A DNA stretch of 64,000 nucleotides from Bostrychus sinensis. Taxonomy: Eukaryota; Chordata; Actinopteri; Gobiiformes; Eleotridae. The notes beneath the pieces are model-generated. The model worked only from the letters and a program-made list of their open reading frames with translations. It ran no database searches and was not told the origin of the DNA. A program made the position numbers and the translations under genes. The DNA is taken from positions 18,491,908 through 18,555,907 of the forward strand of contig CM036256.1 of NCBI GenBank assembly GCA_020698575.1, in the 5' to 3' direction. Shown here one piece after another: positions 12,063 to 27,300 of this stretch; within the stretch, counting starts at the first letter, position 1; every line of letters begins with the position of its first letter.

Positions 12063-13188
12063 TTAGCTACACAGTTTGGTGGCCTCATACTCCTGGTGGT
12101 TCGGCTGTCTGGCACTGAAAGTCTGCAGAGCAGTGAGGATCCGGCTTACATCAGAACTGGACAGCTTCAGTCTGTGTCGGAGCAGGCAGGAGAAGAGGTC
12201 CATGTGGGCCGCCCCTGGAGGAGAGAGGCGGTTGACCCTGTAGCGCAGCTCCACCAGTTGCAGCAGTGCAGAGTCCTGGGACCCTTGAGTGTATGGATAG
12301 TCAATTTGCAGGATCAAATCCTGAATGGCCTCGGGGTCAAAGTGCACACTGTATCCCAGCAGCTGCATGCTGTTAATTTTGATGTACCCGATGTTATTAG
12401 CTGGCTCAGTGGGCTCTGGGGGCTCGTAGTACACTGTAGTACTGCGGTTCTCTCCCACGGGGTCCCGGATACGACTCCGCAAGTAAAAGTGAACTGTCTC
12501 AAAAAAGCTCTTCCATTGGTTTCCTAGAGTCAGTGTCCAGTTATAGCAGTCCAGTGGGATATCTAGCTTGGTGCGCTCCCAGTCGGGGTATCCGTGCTGG
12601 CCTATAGGCATAGTCCAGCTCTCTGCGTGGCTGCCTCCAAAAGGGTTGACAAACAGAGAAAAGGCGGGCTCCAAAGTGCTGTTGGTGGTGAGGCAGAACT
12701 GCAGAGCGATGCCCAGGAGCATGTGAACGCGATTGGATTTGACGCGATTACTCTTGAGAGTGAGCAGCATTCTCTTCCTCCAGGATGGGTCGAACCACGT
12801 GTTGACGCGCACGTCATTGCTCACAAATACGCCATGCAGAGCGATGCGGGGGTCGCGCCGCTGCAGCAGGTAGCGGAGCTCCAGGTCTTGCAGGTCACGG
12901 TCACTCTCCAGCCCCAGGTAGGGGTCAGTTGGGTCAGGCACAGCAGGACGGCAGGCCCCCTGAGTCAGACTGAAGCCTGGGTTACAGCTGGAGCAGCGAG
13001 TGCGGTTCTCTATGGAGCAGGAGGCGCAGCGGGACCCCTCACCCACAGAGCAGGGGATGACGCCCTGGCAGGATGGGTGGGCGTAGGGGCAGGAGCAGCT
13101 GCGGCCCCCCTCACTGTACACACCAACATGGCTATTTTCACTGCAGTACAGAATGGACAGGGAGTAGCTCAACCAGAAGTGCAAAGGT
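12063..13188 (-). CDS. brinp3: brinp3 last coding exon (C-terminal half)
   Basis: This is the largest exon, encoding residues 405-779 and the TAA stop at 12065-12063. It starts after TTCACAG at 13189 and completes codon 405 (Arg). A second Cys-rich segment (C420 to C484, ten Cys) is followed by the conserved core: LQDLELRYLLQ, the FDPSWRKRMLLTLKSN motif, NPFGGSH, the WERTKLD and CYNWTLTLGN runs, SYxxxFxPEAI-type GYSVHFDPEAI, DYPYTQGSQDSALLQL and LFSCLLRHRLKLS. The end is KLCS. Sequons include NRT (466), NST, NWT and NRS. The open frame extends about 38 bases past the acceptor, but those residues are intronic. Confidence 0.96.
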
Positions 13189-15303
13189 CTGTGAAGGACA
13201 GGAGATTTTGTTTGAGGTGAGATCAATGAGTTACTATTTCAGGCTAAAGTAGTGTGTAAAAATGTGTTGGTGAGAGTCTATAAATATTAAATGGCATAAC
13301 CATGTTTTTGCATCATATACAACACTACCAAAAGTCATGCATATGAACCATTTATCAGTCTATCATTAATGTCTATTAGTTACTTTTACTTGTTACCAAA
13401 AATCCCACTGTAAGTGTTATTTTATGTTTATGTATGCTGTGTCACTAAAAATATGGTCTCCATTATAGCTTGCCATTCTATGCAAAAACTGCTGCAGCTG
13501 GAGCCACAGAAGCAAAATCAGATCCAAATCAACACACTATTCTTCTGAGGTGCTCAAAAGCATGTTTCTCTGCTCTGCTATTTAGAACAAGAAAAAACTG
13601 CAAAAATACTGTTTTTGTAAAAAGGGAAACTGTAAACATATACAAATGCAATTTTCCTCTGAAGAGATTTAAATTTAAAACTGATTGAAATTCCTTTTAT
13701 AGAGAAAAGGAGTGTGATAAAAACAATAATTGAATTGTAGACTGAGAGGGCTTTGCAAGCATTTTACAATTGAGCTGATGGATTGTGTCATTTAGTTAAT
13801 TTCCAGACAGAAATAGCTATCATATAGAGTGTTCATGGGAGAGGCATAAATCTGAGTGGAGTTACAGCCAAAGAAATCTCTGATAGATATTAAAACAGAT
13901 GCTAGAGCAGCTGAAAAGGCAGGAAGACAGTTTGAGTGAGCGACATGGACGACCAACTGTCCCACTGACCACAGCCTCTGGCAGGATTTTTAGGTTGATT
14001 CTGTAACCCTTTTTAAAGCACACAATATAATTGCTCTCTGTTGGTCCCTCTCTGGTTTAAGGCTCCAAGAACTTACACAAAATTGTGTAGCCATATTGTC
14101 CAGAATACACATTAAACAATGTATTGTATAAGGTTGGACATTTTCAGAGCTGTTTTATTTGTTAGCTCTGTTTCAGTCAGTTCTTGCTAACCCACTCCTC
14201 TAAGTTTCATAGTCAAAGAGGACGATAACGACAAGTAAAGGTCGGGGAGAGTCAGCTCATCCTGTTATGAGTTGATCTACCACTGAAATGATTTTAGAAT
14301 CTAATAAATTTAGAGTTATTAATTCATTTGAATATGATTTAAAAGTACAAATACTACATTGTGTGGCTTTAAATTTATTGAAATGTGGGTGCAGCCCGAA
14401 GTGAAACCTGCCTCTCTACACAATCCTCCTTGTCTTTTCTGAGCAGAAAAGCAGTGCTGCTCCTGTCAGCACTTTTCTCCTCAAGTGTGTCTTCTAATAA
14501 GTACTGCCTCGCTTGGCTGCTTTTTACAATGCCTGGTGCATAAATCATTTTCATAATTACACATTTCTAGGAGCACCTTGGGTTAACAGGCTGCAGTCTA
14601 AATATTCCTTTGTGTTGTTCATGTCTCGCGTCTTACCTCGGCCTGGGCAGAACTATTTTGGGCTGTTGTCGGCACCTCTTGCTGAGGCTGAAGAGCTTGT
14701 TAGTGATGCGCTGAGCTTTGGAGAGAAGCTGGTTGCTGTTGGCCTCCAGCTGCCTGTAGCGCTGGAGCAGGTTGGCATCCGTCCTCCACAAGTGCTCCAC
14801 CACAGATGTGTTCACAGCATAATGGTTTGGCAGTTTCTCCACAAAGCCTCGAAACTCCTCTGGTGAGAAATAAAACAACGTGAATGAGTAAACTGTGTTG
14901 TTAGGCTGAGCTGTGGGGTAATAATAGCCTCCCCCAAAAATCTACTTTTCATTGTTTGCCCTCGAAAAACAAACAGCTACAGCAACTGTCAGAAGGGAAA
15001 ATGCTGAGCTTGCCAACCTCTCATATGGTGTATTTTTCTCAACACAACCAGTTGCCACCTGTTGTCAGCACTGTGCATCTTCAAGGCAACTAGTGTCTAA
15101 TTAAACATGACTGCTCTTCCTTGACGCCCCGGCCTTTAACCGATAAATAAACTGTACAGGTTGCTATGGTAGCGTGGCATGATTGAACAACAAGAAAGTG
15201 CCGTGTTTCAGAAAAGTTTTCAGGCCTTTTTCAAAGCATGAGGACATAAATCACCAATGGCTAGCTTTGATCTCACACTTGTTCAAATGCTGTAGGCAGG
15301 TGA

Positions 15304-15343
<40 letters not shown>

Positions 15344-18300
15344 GGATTACAGCTGGAGGATTAATCGGATTAATCAATTTTAATCAATTATTGAAATAAT
15401 CTTCAACTAATTTAGTAATTGTTTAATCGTTAATTGTGTGGAGGATTGTGTAAGGAGGGAGGAGAGCAGTACAGCAATAAAAACTGTTAAAAACAATGTA
15501 CATTTTGTGTTTTTGATTAAAAATAGGTAAACTTAAAAAACATCACAAAACAAACCCAATACACAACATATACAATAGAAAGAAAGAAACAGAAAAATTA
15601 TAAAAGACACTTATATCAGTGTTTCCACAGAGAGGACTGGTAGTGCACCGCACTAAAGCTGGGATTCAACGGCATCAGGACAAGGCTGTTCTCAAGAGTT
15701 ATTCAGGCGACAGATAAATCTCTACATCAGATTTCTCATTAGTGCCTGAAAGGTACTGACATGAGCCTGAAAAAACAACAGACTGGCACTGCTGGACCTG
15801 GGCTTCTTGAGCAGAATCCTCTAGGCATCATTGTAAGCAACTTTAAGCTTCTGTAAACTAGCTCTCAAGTGACATAGTTGTAGCTTTGTCTGGTAGTGAT
15901 TTTTGGTAGAATTTTCACATTTCTTAATAGTAACTATAAAACACCTCTAGTTTTTAACCACTTTAACCACACCGATTAATCAAAACAATAATCGACAGAT
16001 TAATCAATTATCAAAATAATCGTTAGTTGCAGCCCTACTAAAGACTATGTTAAAATCCATTGGAGACAACTTCTACTCTAATGACAATGTGTGCTCATGT
16101 TAAATATATTTATTTATTATGTTTCTCAATGTATAATCTCCTAAAAAAAAACAAAAAAAACATACTCCATAGAGTAAAAAAACAAAACAAATGTTTATGA
16201 TCTAAAAGGTATGTCTGTGAAGACTAAGTCATCCAGGCTAATTGAATCACAACATAAGGTTTAAAAAGAAGTCATCTGGACTTGGTTTTTAAAGCTGAAA
16301 ATCTTCACCTTCATCCAAGAGGTGTTCTCATTTCTGAAACTAAACTGGTGAGAAAGGTGAGTTATGTGCTCCTAGGAAGGAAGATTTTTTTTACCTGAAA
16401 CTAAATTCTATAGTGCATAATATGAACTGGTATTAGTAAATACCCCCCACAGACTCACATACATGTGGGAACACCAGATAAATACAGTTTCAACAGGTTA
16501 TTGCTTGGGTATTTTAAGAATTTTCTCAAATATATAGAAACAAAATAAAAATGACCAACCATTAAGGATTTTTTACAACATCAAAGTGACTTATTGCAAA
16601 ATTAGCAACAGGGTTAAGTTAGCTTTTCCTTTTCCTTGCCACTGCTTACCCTTGCAGCAATGACAAGTAAAAATAACTTAATAATTCTATTTTCATTTAG
16701 TTTTATTTTCTTTTAAAAGCACCAAGTGCTGTAATATTGTTGTTATAAATGGCACTGGGTTGGCCAACTTTATGCTTTTCACAGAACTTCAGTGAAAACA
16801 GATGAATTTTGTTTTTGGACACATTCCAGCTCAGAGAAAGCATCAAAAATATTATTTGATGTGACACAAAGATTGACAGCCGTCGAATTTTGAGTGTGTG
16901 TTTTAGAGCCAGGCGTGAATTTTGAAAAGGCGTATATTATTGTTCATAAAGAAACTCTGTGGACTAAAAGAATATCAGACAAAAAAACAGTCTCTAAGTA
17001 TTCATAATGAGAGAACACTACTGTGGCACTACACACGTCAAGCCCAGTTTTAGATGCTTCCTGAGAAATGTGAATGTCAGTGACTCACCAGATTCTTCAA
17101 ACTCCTGATTGGTCTGTCTCCAGGCCTCTCGGACACGCAGCAGGTTGTTTTGTAGACTGTCCAGGTCGAAGTGTGGGCAGTTACACTGAGGGAAGTCCAC
17201 ACTGCACTGGCACCAGCAGTCTCCGCCCTGGCACACGAACTGGCCCTCGGATTTACAGCCGATGTAGTTGAGCGCGGCCTGGATGAAACGGCTTTGGAGG
17301 TGGACTGGGAGGAGGACCTGCAACCCTGAGTGAAAAAAAATGTATTATTGAAAGTGATCTAAATAAAAACATACAAACGGGTACTAAGAGCTGAAAATAT
17401 CCAACCCCCCCAGTTCATGCTGTTAAGTCCTTTGGCTTCACCCACCTTGCCTTCAGTGTCTGTGGTGCCCTGGTGTATGAATGTGTGAGTATGATTGTGT
17501 GCTTGGTGGTGGTTGGAGAGGCTGTATGACCACACAACTCTGTCAGTCAGCCCCAGGGCATCTGTGGCTATAGAGATAGCTTACCACCACCAGTGTGTGA
17601 CTGTAGAGTGGATGAATAATGAACTCAGTTGTAAAGCGCTTTGGGTACCTTGTGAAGCGCTTTATAAATCCAATCCATTATTGTTATCCTTAATGAGATA
17701 CAGTATGTCACAGTCAAAAGAATCTACATACAGTACATACATCTTTAAACACTGTATTCTCCCCAGGTGCTCTTGACAAAAGGATGCACAAGCAGGCCAT
17801 AAACATAGTCCCGCTGACCATAGTTTTGTAATTGCCCTAAATCAATAAAACACAGACACACACAGTGGTCCAGAGCTGGATGTGGCTCTTACCTTGGAGC
17901 TGAACCTTGTTTTCTGGGCTGTGGACCAGCACAGAGCTCACTGTGTCCAGATTGTCATAGTTACTGCATCCGAGTGGGCCCGTCCTGGTTTCAGTCACCT
18001 GTAAGTTAAAATGAATATAAGAAACACATTCAAATTCAGATGTATGTTAAACCATACATTTGCATAATAGCAGTGTGCTGTTATATGAGCCTAATATAGC
18101 TCTATACTGTTACCCCTGTTTTCAGTTTAATACAGAGAACACAAAGTCCTCCAAGCGTGACCTGTAAATAACATCCTATTTGCATTAAAACTAAATAAAT
18201 CTTAAGGTCAAGAGATTCTTCATCAAAAGCACTTTATGCCACAAATGAATTTTGAATGCTCCAAGTCACTGTGAAGTAATATCGTAAAGGTCTTCAATTA

Positions 18301-21300
18301 TAAAACTCTCTCTGCTCACACAGCATAATTTGTTTAGATCTGAAAAAAGAAATGAGCTCCTTTGCAACTGAAAAAATCTTCACACCGTGTTCACCTCATC
18401 TCTAAGTGTAATTAATGCTGGCGTTCAGGAAAGTACTATTCAGAGTGTGTTAGCATACAGTGTGTATATGGTGGACAGCTAACGAATCACTAATGAACGC
18501 TGATGCTTTGTAGGCGCTGCCTTACATCACATAACGAGATATACTACTGCTCATCGCTACCTCTCTTCTTTAATTTGCCTCAACTCTGCACATTCTACAA
18601 AAGTAAATGGAAGTGGAGCCTTGGCTGGAAATTAATGGCTTGATATCTTTAATCAATCAAGCTGATTCATAACCGGTTCTCAAGTTGGGACGGGGTGGGG
18701 GCCAGGGCACTCGTCTTCATCAGTGGCCACTCACTTTATTGTCGCAGTTTGCCCCTCAGCCTGATTAATGCATACAGTCTAATAGCTACTTCACATGAGA
18801 AAATAGATGATTGGTGTTTTAAAGTGTGCTGATGCTCTGTAGTGCATCTGTACTTTCTTGAACAACCCATGTCTTGAGAAAAACTTTATTTGGCAACATA
18901 TTACAACCAATATTCTTAAGTTTTATCAACTTAGTTTCGTCTTGCCGCAACAGCAGGTGAATCTTCCTGTACTGAGGCAAGTTTCTAAATAAGCATTTGT
19001 TCTTAATCCAGCCTGATTAAATAAATAAAGTCCCTGAGCTAGTATTAAGTGATTTATTTATGCTCGTTATCTTTAGGGTAAACTACTGTCTCAAACTGAC
19101 TCTGCAAACCAAACAGAATTTTTTTCTTCTTTAAGTACTGCAGAGAAGTTGATCAGGCCGGGCTGTTGAAATTCAGTACAGTGCTACACTTGGCTACTCA
19201 GGATCTTGTATTGGCTAAAACTAGGAACTATTGACCTTTCCAAATTATAACTATTTCTTCTTATCTACAGTACTTGCAACATTTTTTCAGGAGTGAAAAA
19301 TGCACTTAAATACCTGTTCTATTTAGAAAAAGGTAAGGTAACAATAAAACTGAAACTGAGATGACCTGAAGCTATATAAAATGTAAGAAACATAGTTGTT
19401 AGCAATGTTGCAAGTTAATTAGTAACCACTGGCTAAGGCTGTAAACCACAGTTAATGTACCAAGTTATTATATATTTTTATTTAAGCAACTTCAAACACA
19501 TTCGAATAATCTCAGAAGCACAACATAAATAATTAGTAAAATGAATTTCGTGGCGTGTGATGGCACTGAATTGGGTGCTTTTAGCTGCTAAGTGGTGATG
19601 ATTGCCCTAAGCTGTACAAATGAGGGTCAAAAAGGCCAGAAACAGCACTAAATTAACTTCCCAATCTTAAATATAATCGTTCTCTTCATGCTTTTGTGTC
19701 ACAAGCAGCTATTGCACTCTATGTCCCAGTGTACGTATTTAAACACTCGTACCCGTATGACACTAGACGCTATCTGAAGGTGGTGCAGTTTCCTTAGCGT
19801 GCTCTCTCTGTCGGTGAAGTAGGATGCGGCCAGTTGGTGCAGAGTCTCCAGTGTCACTGCATTCGTCCCATTGGACCTCCTGTTGGACGCTTCCACGTCT
19901 GCAGATGGAGACTCCTGGTTCAGCTTTCTCTTGTCCACAAATATGGTCAGAGACTCCTCCCCTGGTGCCAGAGTTAATGGGGGCTTCATTAGTTCTGACT
20001 GAGCAGCGCTAATCATCTTTCATTAGCATCTTTATAGATCGGTAGAAAAGCGCAGCAGTGATTAAGGGCTGCAGGGAGCAGAGAGAAAATGCTAAACCTA
20101 ACCTGTAAAGGCAAAAATATACTTCAATAAATGCTGGTTAAGTCATGTTATCAACACAGTTACACTGCACTGACTTGTTTTTTGTCCTTGAGAAACATGT
20201 ACAACTGAGTTGTTTGTTATGCTACATGGGGGTGGATGGATTTGTAGGAAACTCAGAGCTGACACTATGCTCTGAATACCCATAAGCGCATACAAGGTCA
20301 ACTTATTTATTTAAAAGGCTAAAAAATAATAAAAAATAAACCAGTGTGTGAAGAATTCCAGGCTGATTGCATCTAAATAGAGTTAATGTATTTTTAAAGG
20401 AGCACATAATGATGTCTTCTTTATATCACAGATCTAAACAGCTACACACTGAGAGGGCCATTTTCCAAACTGTGGCTAATTGGTCCTGAAACTAAATTGC
20501 AGCCCAGTAGCACTTCATTCAGAGGGCCACTTCATTTAAAGCTCCACTAGCACTGACACTCTTTACAACAACTAAACCACATCGTCATTAGGAGGGCAGA
20601 TATGGTTATACACTGAATATTAACAAGAGGTCAGAGGCAATTAATAATTTATTTGTGTAGTTTTAATTCAGCGTACGTGGTTCCAAAATGGTAGGTCAGG
20701 ATATGATCCAAAAGTAACCCATGAAAGATGAAAGATCCATGAATGCTCAGCTTATTTGAAGAATTGTTCTAACAATATGCTACCTGGATGTGAAGCCTTG
20801 GAAATGAAAGGCTTGATATCGTTAATCTATGAATTTTTGCTACTCAAAATAGTAACACTAAAATAGTGCTTTCATTGTATTATAATCTTGACTTTTGTCC
20901 TACCATCAACTCTTTCAGACCATCTCAGAGTCTATACCCATGTAACAGCTGCTGAAAGAAGATTTGTGAGGAGCATAGAAAGTACTTCTAAATTGCTTAG
21001 TAAACTTCTGTTTCAACTTCTGTGTCTGAGGATCTGAATTTATCTTCTTCATGGATTTGGATGGATTTCTGCCGAAGGTTTTTTTTTTAACATTGGTACA
21101 AAATAGCAAGACTGGAAAAAAAGTGCTTTGTCTCCACTTCTGAAATCGTGACAGCCAAACCGTATGTTTAATGTGGGTTTTTGGCCAATTACCGTCTTCA
21201 TTGGAATAAAATAAAAGCCAAGGCAGACATCAGAATGATACTGAATGCAATGTAATAATAGGGATTTCCAACTGAATTTCATTTTCCATCTGGGTTAAGA

Positions 21301-24300
21301 CTTATTGATAGCGATTTATAAGAAAAATAGCAGACAAGCTTGTGGCATACAAATACCAGCACAACAAACAAGATCTTCCCTTTGGCAGCTAATGCTATAA
21401 ACACAATTCTCTCACTGTTCTTCAATTTACTTACTTAAAATGATTTGGTGTGGTATATAACCCAAACCACTGGGCCAAGAAATGTATTATTTGTTTTCTT
21501 GATAAGAAAACAACCAACGTTAAAACTGGTGTACCATATGGGAAGATCAGATTTCCCAGTGTTGGTGACAGTTCTAGTTTTTGTTCCAGGACGTGTATAA
21601 TAAGACTTGAATAATGAATGATGTCACGGCTGCTGTTGTTTTCATTGTTGTTTCATTGAGCATGCATGCTCTTCTGCATACCACATGATCAGTTCTGAAC
21701 AATGACCGTGAAGACTGGCTAGAGCGGTGGTGCAAAAAAAATAAAATGTTATTTTTTTGGACAAATTTTTAACAAAGAAAATTCCATGATATAATGATAA
21801 ATAAAAAAGAGAATAAACACTACAAAATCTGACAGTTTTGGAACTTGTAGGTGTTCATTCAGCAAAACACTTTCTTTTTACATTGCCATCAATGCAGTCT
21901 ATTGAGCAAAATCCTTTCTAGGCTGCAGGGGATCTTTCTGTTGTTTTTCGGCTATGTCCACAAGTATAATTGGTGGTTTAAATTTACTAGTCTTTTCCCT
22001 AGGTCGCAAAATTAGTCATCATAATAAGGTGAGGTCTTTGCAGGGATGGTCCTGAAACAAGACCGACAAAGATATTCCTGCTATGTCAGTAACACTGGGA
22101 AATCAGATTGTTTGTACCATATGCTAACCAAGACATCCTCCCATTGGAGGCAGAGTGAGTGAGTGAGCGTGGCTTTGAAGCAGTGCTGAGTGCAGCATAC
22201 CTCCCAGTGTGGCAGATACGAGTACGTGAGTGCCATATTTCTTAATGAGGCTCTCTGTAATGGTCTGGGGGCTCGGTCGTCGTCCCAGTTGCCGAATCGT
22301 GTGCATGAAGTCGGGGTCAAGGGGCAGAGCCAGACCCCTGCTGCCTGACGAACTCTCCCGCTTCTCCACAGCCAAACTGTTGACCTTCCATCGTCCGAAC
22401 TCCCTGCGACACAGCACCACACAGAAAAATCATCCTTTACACAGGGATTATCCATTAGGTCTACACAGCAACAATAACACAGTCGTGCTTTGGTGAAGGT
22501 TAGGAAAAGGTTGTGTTATTTGGAGGTCAATAAACTACCACATATACATTTAGTATCTCAATAAGGCAAAGGTGGAAAAAGTACTCTAAATCTGAACTCA
22601 AATTAAAGTACTGTTATTTTTAAATAATATTACTCAAGTAGAAGTAAAACTACTCATCATCAAGAATTGAGTGTAAAGTTGAATTAATTAGAAAGTGCTT
22701 AATCCCACTACCACCACTCCTACTACCACCACTATTACTATTACTGCCACTACTACTACATCTAACAGCCCACATTAAAAATAAATATTTTACTTGTACT
22801 TGTTTACAAATTTACTTGGGTATAAGTCACATTTTCATCTAATCTTTTCCATCAAGTAAAAATTAGTTAGAAAAGTTAATAAAAATGTACTCAGAAATGA
22901 TTTTTTTCTTTTAAAATGTACTGTGCAATCTTTAGTAGAAATATCTCGTCACTTTCCCCTTATACCCTCAAGTAATAATAATAATCATAAAATAAAAAAA
23001 ACATTAATAACTCTCATATGTGAAAACTTTATAATATTGAAGCTTGAGCCTCTTGATGCAAACAGAGCACTTTCCACCACACATTATTCACAGGTAATAA
23101 ATGTAACCTGTTACCTTCACATTGTTAAACTCGTCAATCGCTAGGGCTTTTGAGGCAGATTTTCTCATGAATAAAGTGCATGTTTGAGGTCTGGTCTTTG
23201 TTTGCATAACTACCACTTTCAGATGACTCAAATCAGTTCAAGTACTATTTCAGTTCAGTTTATTTCAGTTTTTAGATAACTGAGCAATTGCTTCCTTCCA
23301 GCATACTTGCACAGTAAAATCACTGCCAGCTTGCCTGCATAAAATGGTAAAAAAAAGTCACTTATAACATTAATTATAATAACAGATACACATTCCAAGC
23401 CTGGATAAATGGAGAAGGTTGAACTGAACAGGGCATTTGGCATAAAACCGAAATCCCATTGGTGTGATGGCATTGTGGTTAGTACTCCTGCCTCACAGCA
23501 AGAATGCCCCAGGATGTGTGACCTTTCTGTGTGGAGTTTGCATGATCCTCCCATGCCTGTGTAGGTTTCCCCTACCACCAAAACCATGTACAATAGGTCC
23601 CTTCTGGGGCCAGGACTCCCCTGCAAAAGAGATGTTAATCTCAGTGGGACTTTCCTGGTTAAATGAAGGTCAAAATAAAAAATAAAAAAATATTGACTGC
23701 ACCCTAGGAGACAGATTTGTTGTAGTGACACCAGAAAATCAACATGATTTAAATGTAATTTCAGGGACTGATCTGTTTAAAAGTAGTCCTAAAAAGGCTC
23801 CCAAATACACTCAGTAGAGAATAGGCTACAGCCCAATTGTTTCACCGAGACACTGTGGGGATATCCAAGTAGAAATATCTTAAAAAATGCTTTAACTTAT
23901 ATGTAGAAAGCAGAGGAAACCAGAAATAATGAGGAAAGAGAAATATTACTGACACTTGTAAATGCTGACACAACATCAGTTGTGGTCATATAGCTCACTT
24001 TTCCTCAAAAACATAAACCATTTTACATAGCCCCTGTTGACAGCTCAAGGTCCCCCTGGGTTTTGAGTATACCTGCTCATGCCATAAGATATCAGAAAAA
24101 TATCATCACTTCTGCACCAAAACTAACTTTGAAAGTGCATAAAAAACACCTCAAATTGTCAACTTTCTTCATTTGTTACCCCATGCTGGTTGGCAGACTT
24201 CAAACAGCTGAAATGTTGATATTCAGGAGCCAGCAGGGAGATCCCCACAGCTCCGCAGCAGTGTGCAGCAGCAGTGTGCAGCAGCAGTGTGCAGCAGCAG

Positions 24301-27300
24301 CCTAATGCTTATACCTCCCTGACTGCGCTGTACCTACCCTCTCCTCCTGGGAGCCAATCAAATCCATGCCATTGGACAAGCGATGGACAGAGAAATAATT
24401 GGGGAAAAGGGGACATTGTGCTGTGTATGTCATTATATTCGATCATCCTAACAAGGGACAGAGTAAGTGACCGTCCCAGGTGGACACATGAGGAGCCGCG
24501 GGTGTAGCCTGCAGCAACTCCATCAGTATGCAGAGATGGTGCTTCCAAACATACTGTAACTTACTGTAACAGATTAACAGTGAAGTGTGAAGCAGACAGC
24601 CTGGTCACATGCTGCTACTTGATGGCTATGTGTTTGAATATGGTGGTGTTCATGCTAGTGAGCAAAGAAGTCCAAGGATTTTAGAGTAAGACTGAAAGAG
24701 TTTGAAAAAAAAAAAAAAAAACATAATTATTGCAAGTGTTTATGTAATTTTTTTCCTTCTGCATGATTCCAACACAATCGATGCTTAGATAAATGTTTCT
24801 TTTCAGCCAAAGTAAATGTTGCATGCATTCCTATGGATGGATAACATGTTTTTACCATTTTACTTACAGTACTATAGTGGTGGACATCTGGAGCATCAGG
24901 CCTTGTAAACATGTAGTAATCATTCGTGTATCACTCAGTATTTAAATAATTAAGAATATAAAAACACACTTATATCATCCAGTCAGTGTCAGTTACAGCC
25001 ATTACACTTTATAATATTGAGATTGATTTTTTTAAGTGTGAATAATTGTTCAGCCCTAAATTAGAACTTGGAAAACATGGTCCTATATGTAGGTCTAATA
25101 TACTCCCGACATGCACGGAGAATTTGAAGAAGAAGAAGTTTCTTCAGTTAATGATGAAAGATCTTCATCCATACTGTTGATTCATGTCACCACCAATCCA
25201 AACTGCTTAGTGCAACTTTTCCTTCCTCCATCCTTCTTTGTTTTCTCTAGTCTTTATTTTCTTTATTATTCTTTTTCCTCTCATTCCTTTTCAAATACCT
25301 CTCACCTTGTCTCTCTTTCTTCTCAGGACTGTGGTGTGGCCAAATTTTTAATTGGACCAGCCAAAATGAGAATTTGGCTCAATAGGAGACACCTGGTGTA
25401 GTAGCCAAATTGTACATTGACTTCCATCTACTGTGTGGAGCTATGATGTTTAGCAATGTCAAACTCAAAAGTGTAAAACTGTGCAAAGGTTTTTCTGTTG
25501 TTAAATGCTGTTTTTTGCAAAGTGATTATAATAATGTGCTGTTTTTGTGGACAGTGAAGCTGTGCCAAAAGTAATTGCACTTTATGGGATTGAACATCTT
25601 ATTTTGCACTTGATATGGAAGTAGCCTTAATATTTTCTTGTTATAAATCTTCTTGCAAGATCGCTACAGCAGGTCATCGGTGGCAATCCCAGATTTTTAT
25701 TTGGCAGGTTTTATGCTAGATCCCCTTGCCAACACAATGACAAGTTGAAAGTTGAATGAAAATTCTTCTTTTCATGACAAGATGGTGGGGTTACTAACTT
25801 TTTGATTGTACAAGCCAGTGTTTGCACACAGAGCTGACTGATTGTACTGTCTGACTTTTTAGAATTTAGTGTATATTATAGTTTTACTTATTTAGTGTCT
25901 ATTATACTTTTTACTTTTTCTTTTACAGTATAGTGTAGTTTAACTTATAGGTATTTAGGAGATATTTTACTTTTTGTATTTCCTTCCAACTTATTCTAAT
26001 ATTTTTTATATTATACTTATATATACTTTTTGTCATTTTATTGTATGTTCATAACATCAATGTGTGAGAGCAGAAACAGCATTGGGTCTTGTCTTTTTAT
26101 TTCTTTTTGAATCAAACTTGAGCTCAATGGCTTTTGATATAGGACTATCCAACTTACATTAAGTCTGTTGGCTGTAGTTAATGCATTAGTTTATTACTAA
26201 TGTACTGCACATCAGTAAAACCTGGCTTCATTTCAGGGTGTGGCTTCTATTCATGGAGAAGGTTTGTATTGACAAAATGCAGGTGTCACAAATAGATAAA
26301 CACCACAGAGTAAAAGATTCCTGAGGCAAGATAATGGACAAGATGATTCATACAGCCACAAAAGCACACCATAAAGCATCCTTTCTCTTCTATGTGCCCT
26401 TGGCAGTGTCCACCAGCACAGAGGAGACACTGTCCAGGTATGATGCATTAACAACCCAATACTCAGTCTAGATATAGTCACAAGACTGATAAAAAAGCAT
26501 TGGGAATTCATCAAAAAACATGGTTAGAAAGCAGCTATTGAGATGATAATACAAATGAGGAATATTTAACCAGATTTATAGACAGAAATGGCGGTAGATT
26601 TAAGATGTGGCAGATATCCTCAGTCATAGGATAAAAGGACTCCTATGGAGGTCATTTGGTACATTAGCAAAAAATATAATTACCCACACGGAGCTCAAGC
26701 TAATGACAACAACTTTGATCAGTGATTACTTCCCATTCAGATCATTTGGACAGATAGGATAGGCTGTTTTGCATGCTAAAGTACATCTTCAGTTTGGCTC
26801 ATCGCTCAACGCCTAATTCATAGCAGCTGTTGTACCTGTGTAGGCAAATCTGAATATGGACAAGTTTTCATTTCAGACACTAAAACAGCTGCTGACACTG
26901 ATTGGTTCCTCTCTGGCTCAAAGTGTTCATCAGAGAAATCACAGTCATGTTGAGTGGATCGAAAAGCTGCTCTCCAACACCAGCCCCAGGAAAGTCCTCA
27001 CTCAGAGCCTGGGTCTTTGGAACGTCAACCCTTTAAACCTCCCTCTGCCATATCTATCATTTTAGTGTGACTGTATGTCTACATACTATAGCCCTGACAT
27101 ATGTTTTCTCTCAGGTTAACCTAGCCCTAACGCAGTGACATAACACATTCCCTTACATCAGGAGTGTCCAAACATTTTTCAAAGAGGGACAGTTTTGAGT
27201 ATGTAAAAATGCCCATGGGCCGGCAGTTGTATTGTATTTATAAAACACAACGTAAATGTTTTATATGAGTTTTGTTTCCAATTACTAGACAATTATGTTT

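Larger units (their letters stand above)
14860..17088 (-). other. brinp3: brinp3 intron 5
   Basis: 2229 bases from GTGAGT (17088) to TCACCAG (14860). It contains the TA repeat and the ATTAATC-type MITE described separately. Confidence 0.85.

Noticed and set aside
12594..13220. 208-codon plus-strand open frame
   Set aside because: It is antisense to the brinp3 last exon, whose minus frame has clear family similarity throughout. The plus frame is a shadow of a codon-biased GC-rich exon.
23255..23731. 158-codon minus-strand open frame
   Set aside because: Crosses two interspersed repeats in brinp3 intron 1 and has no independent coding signal.
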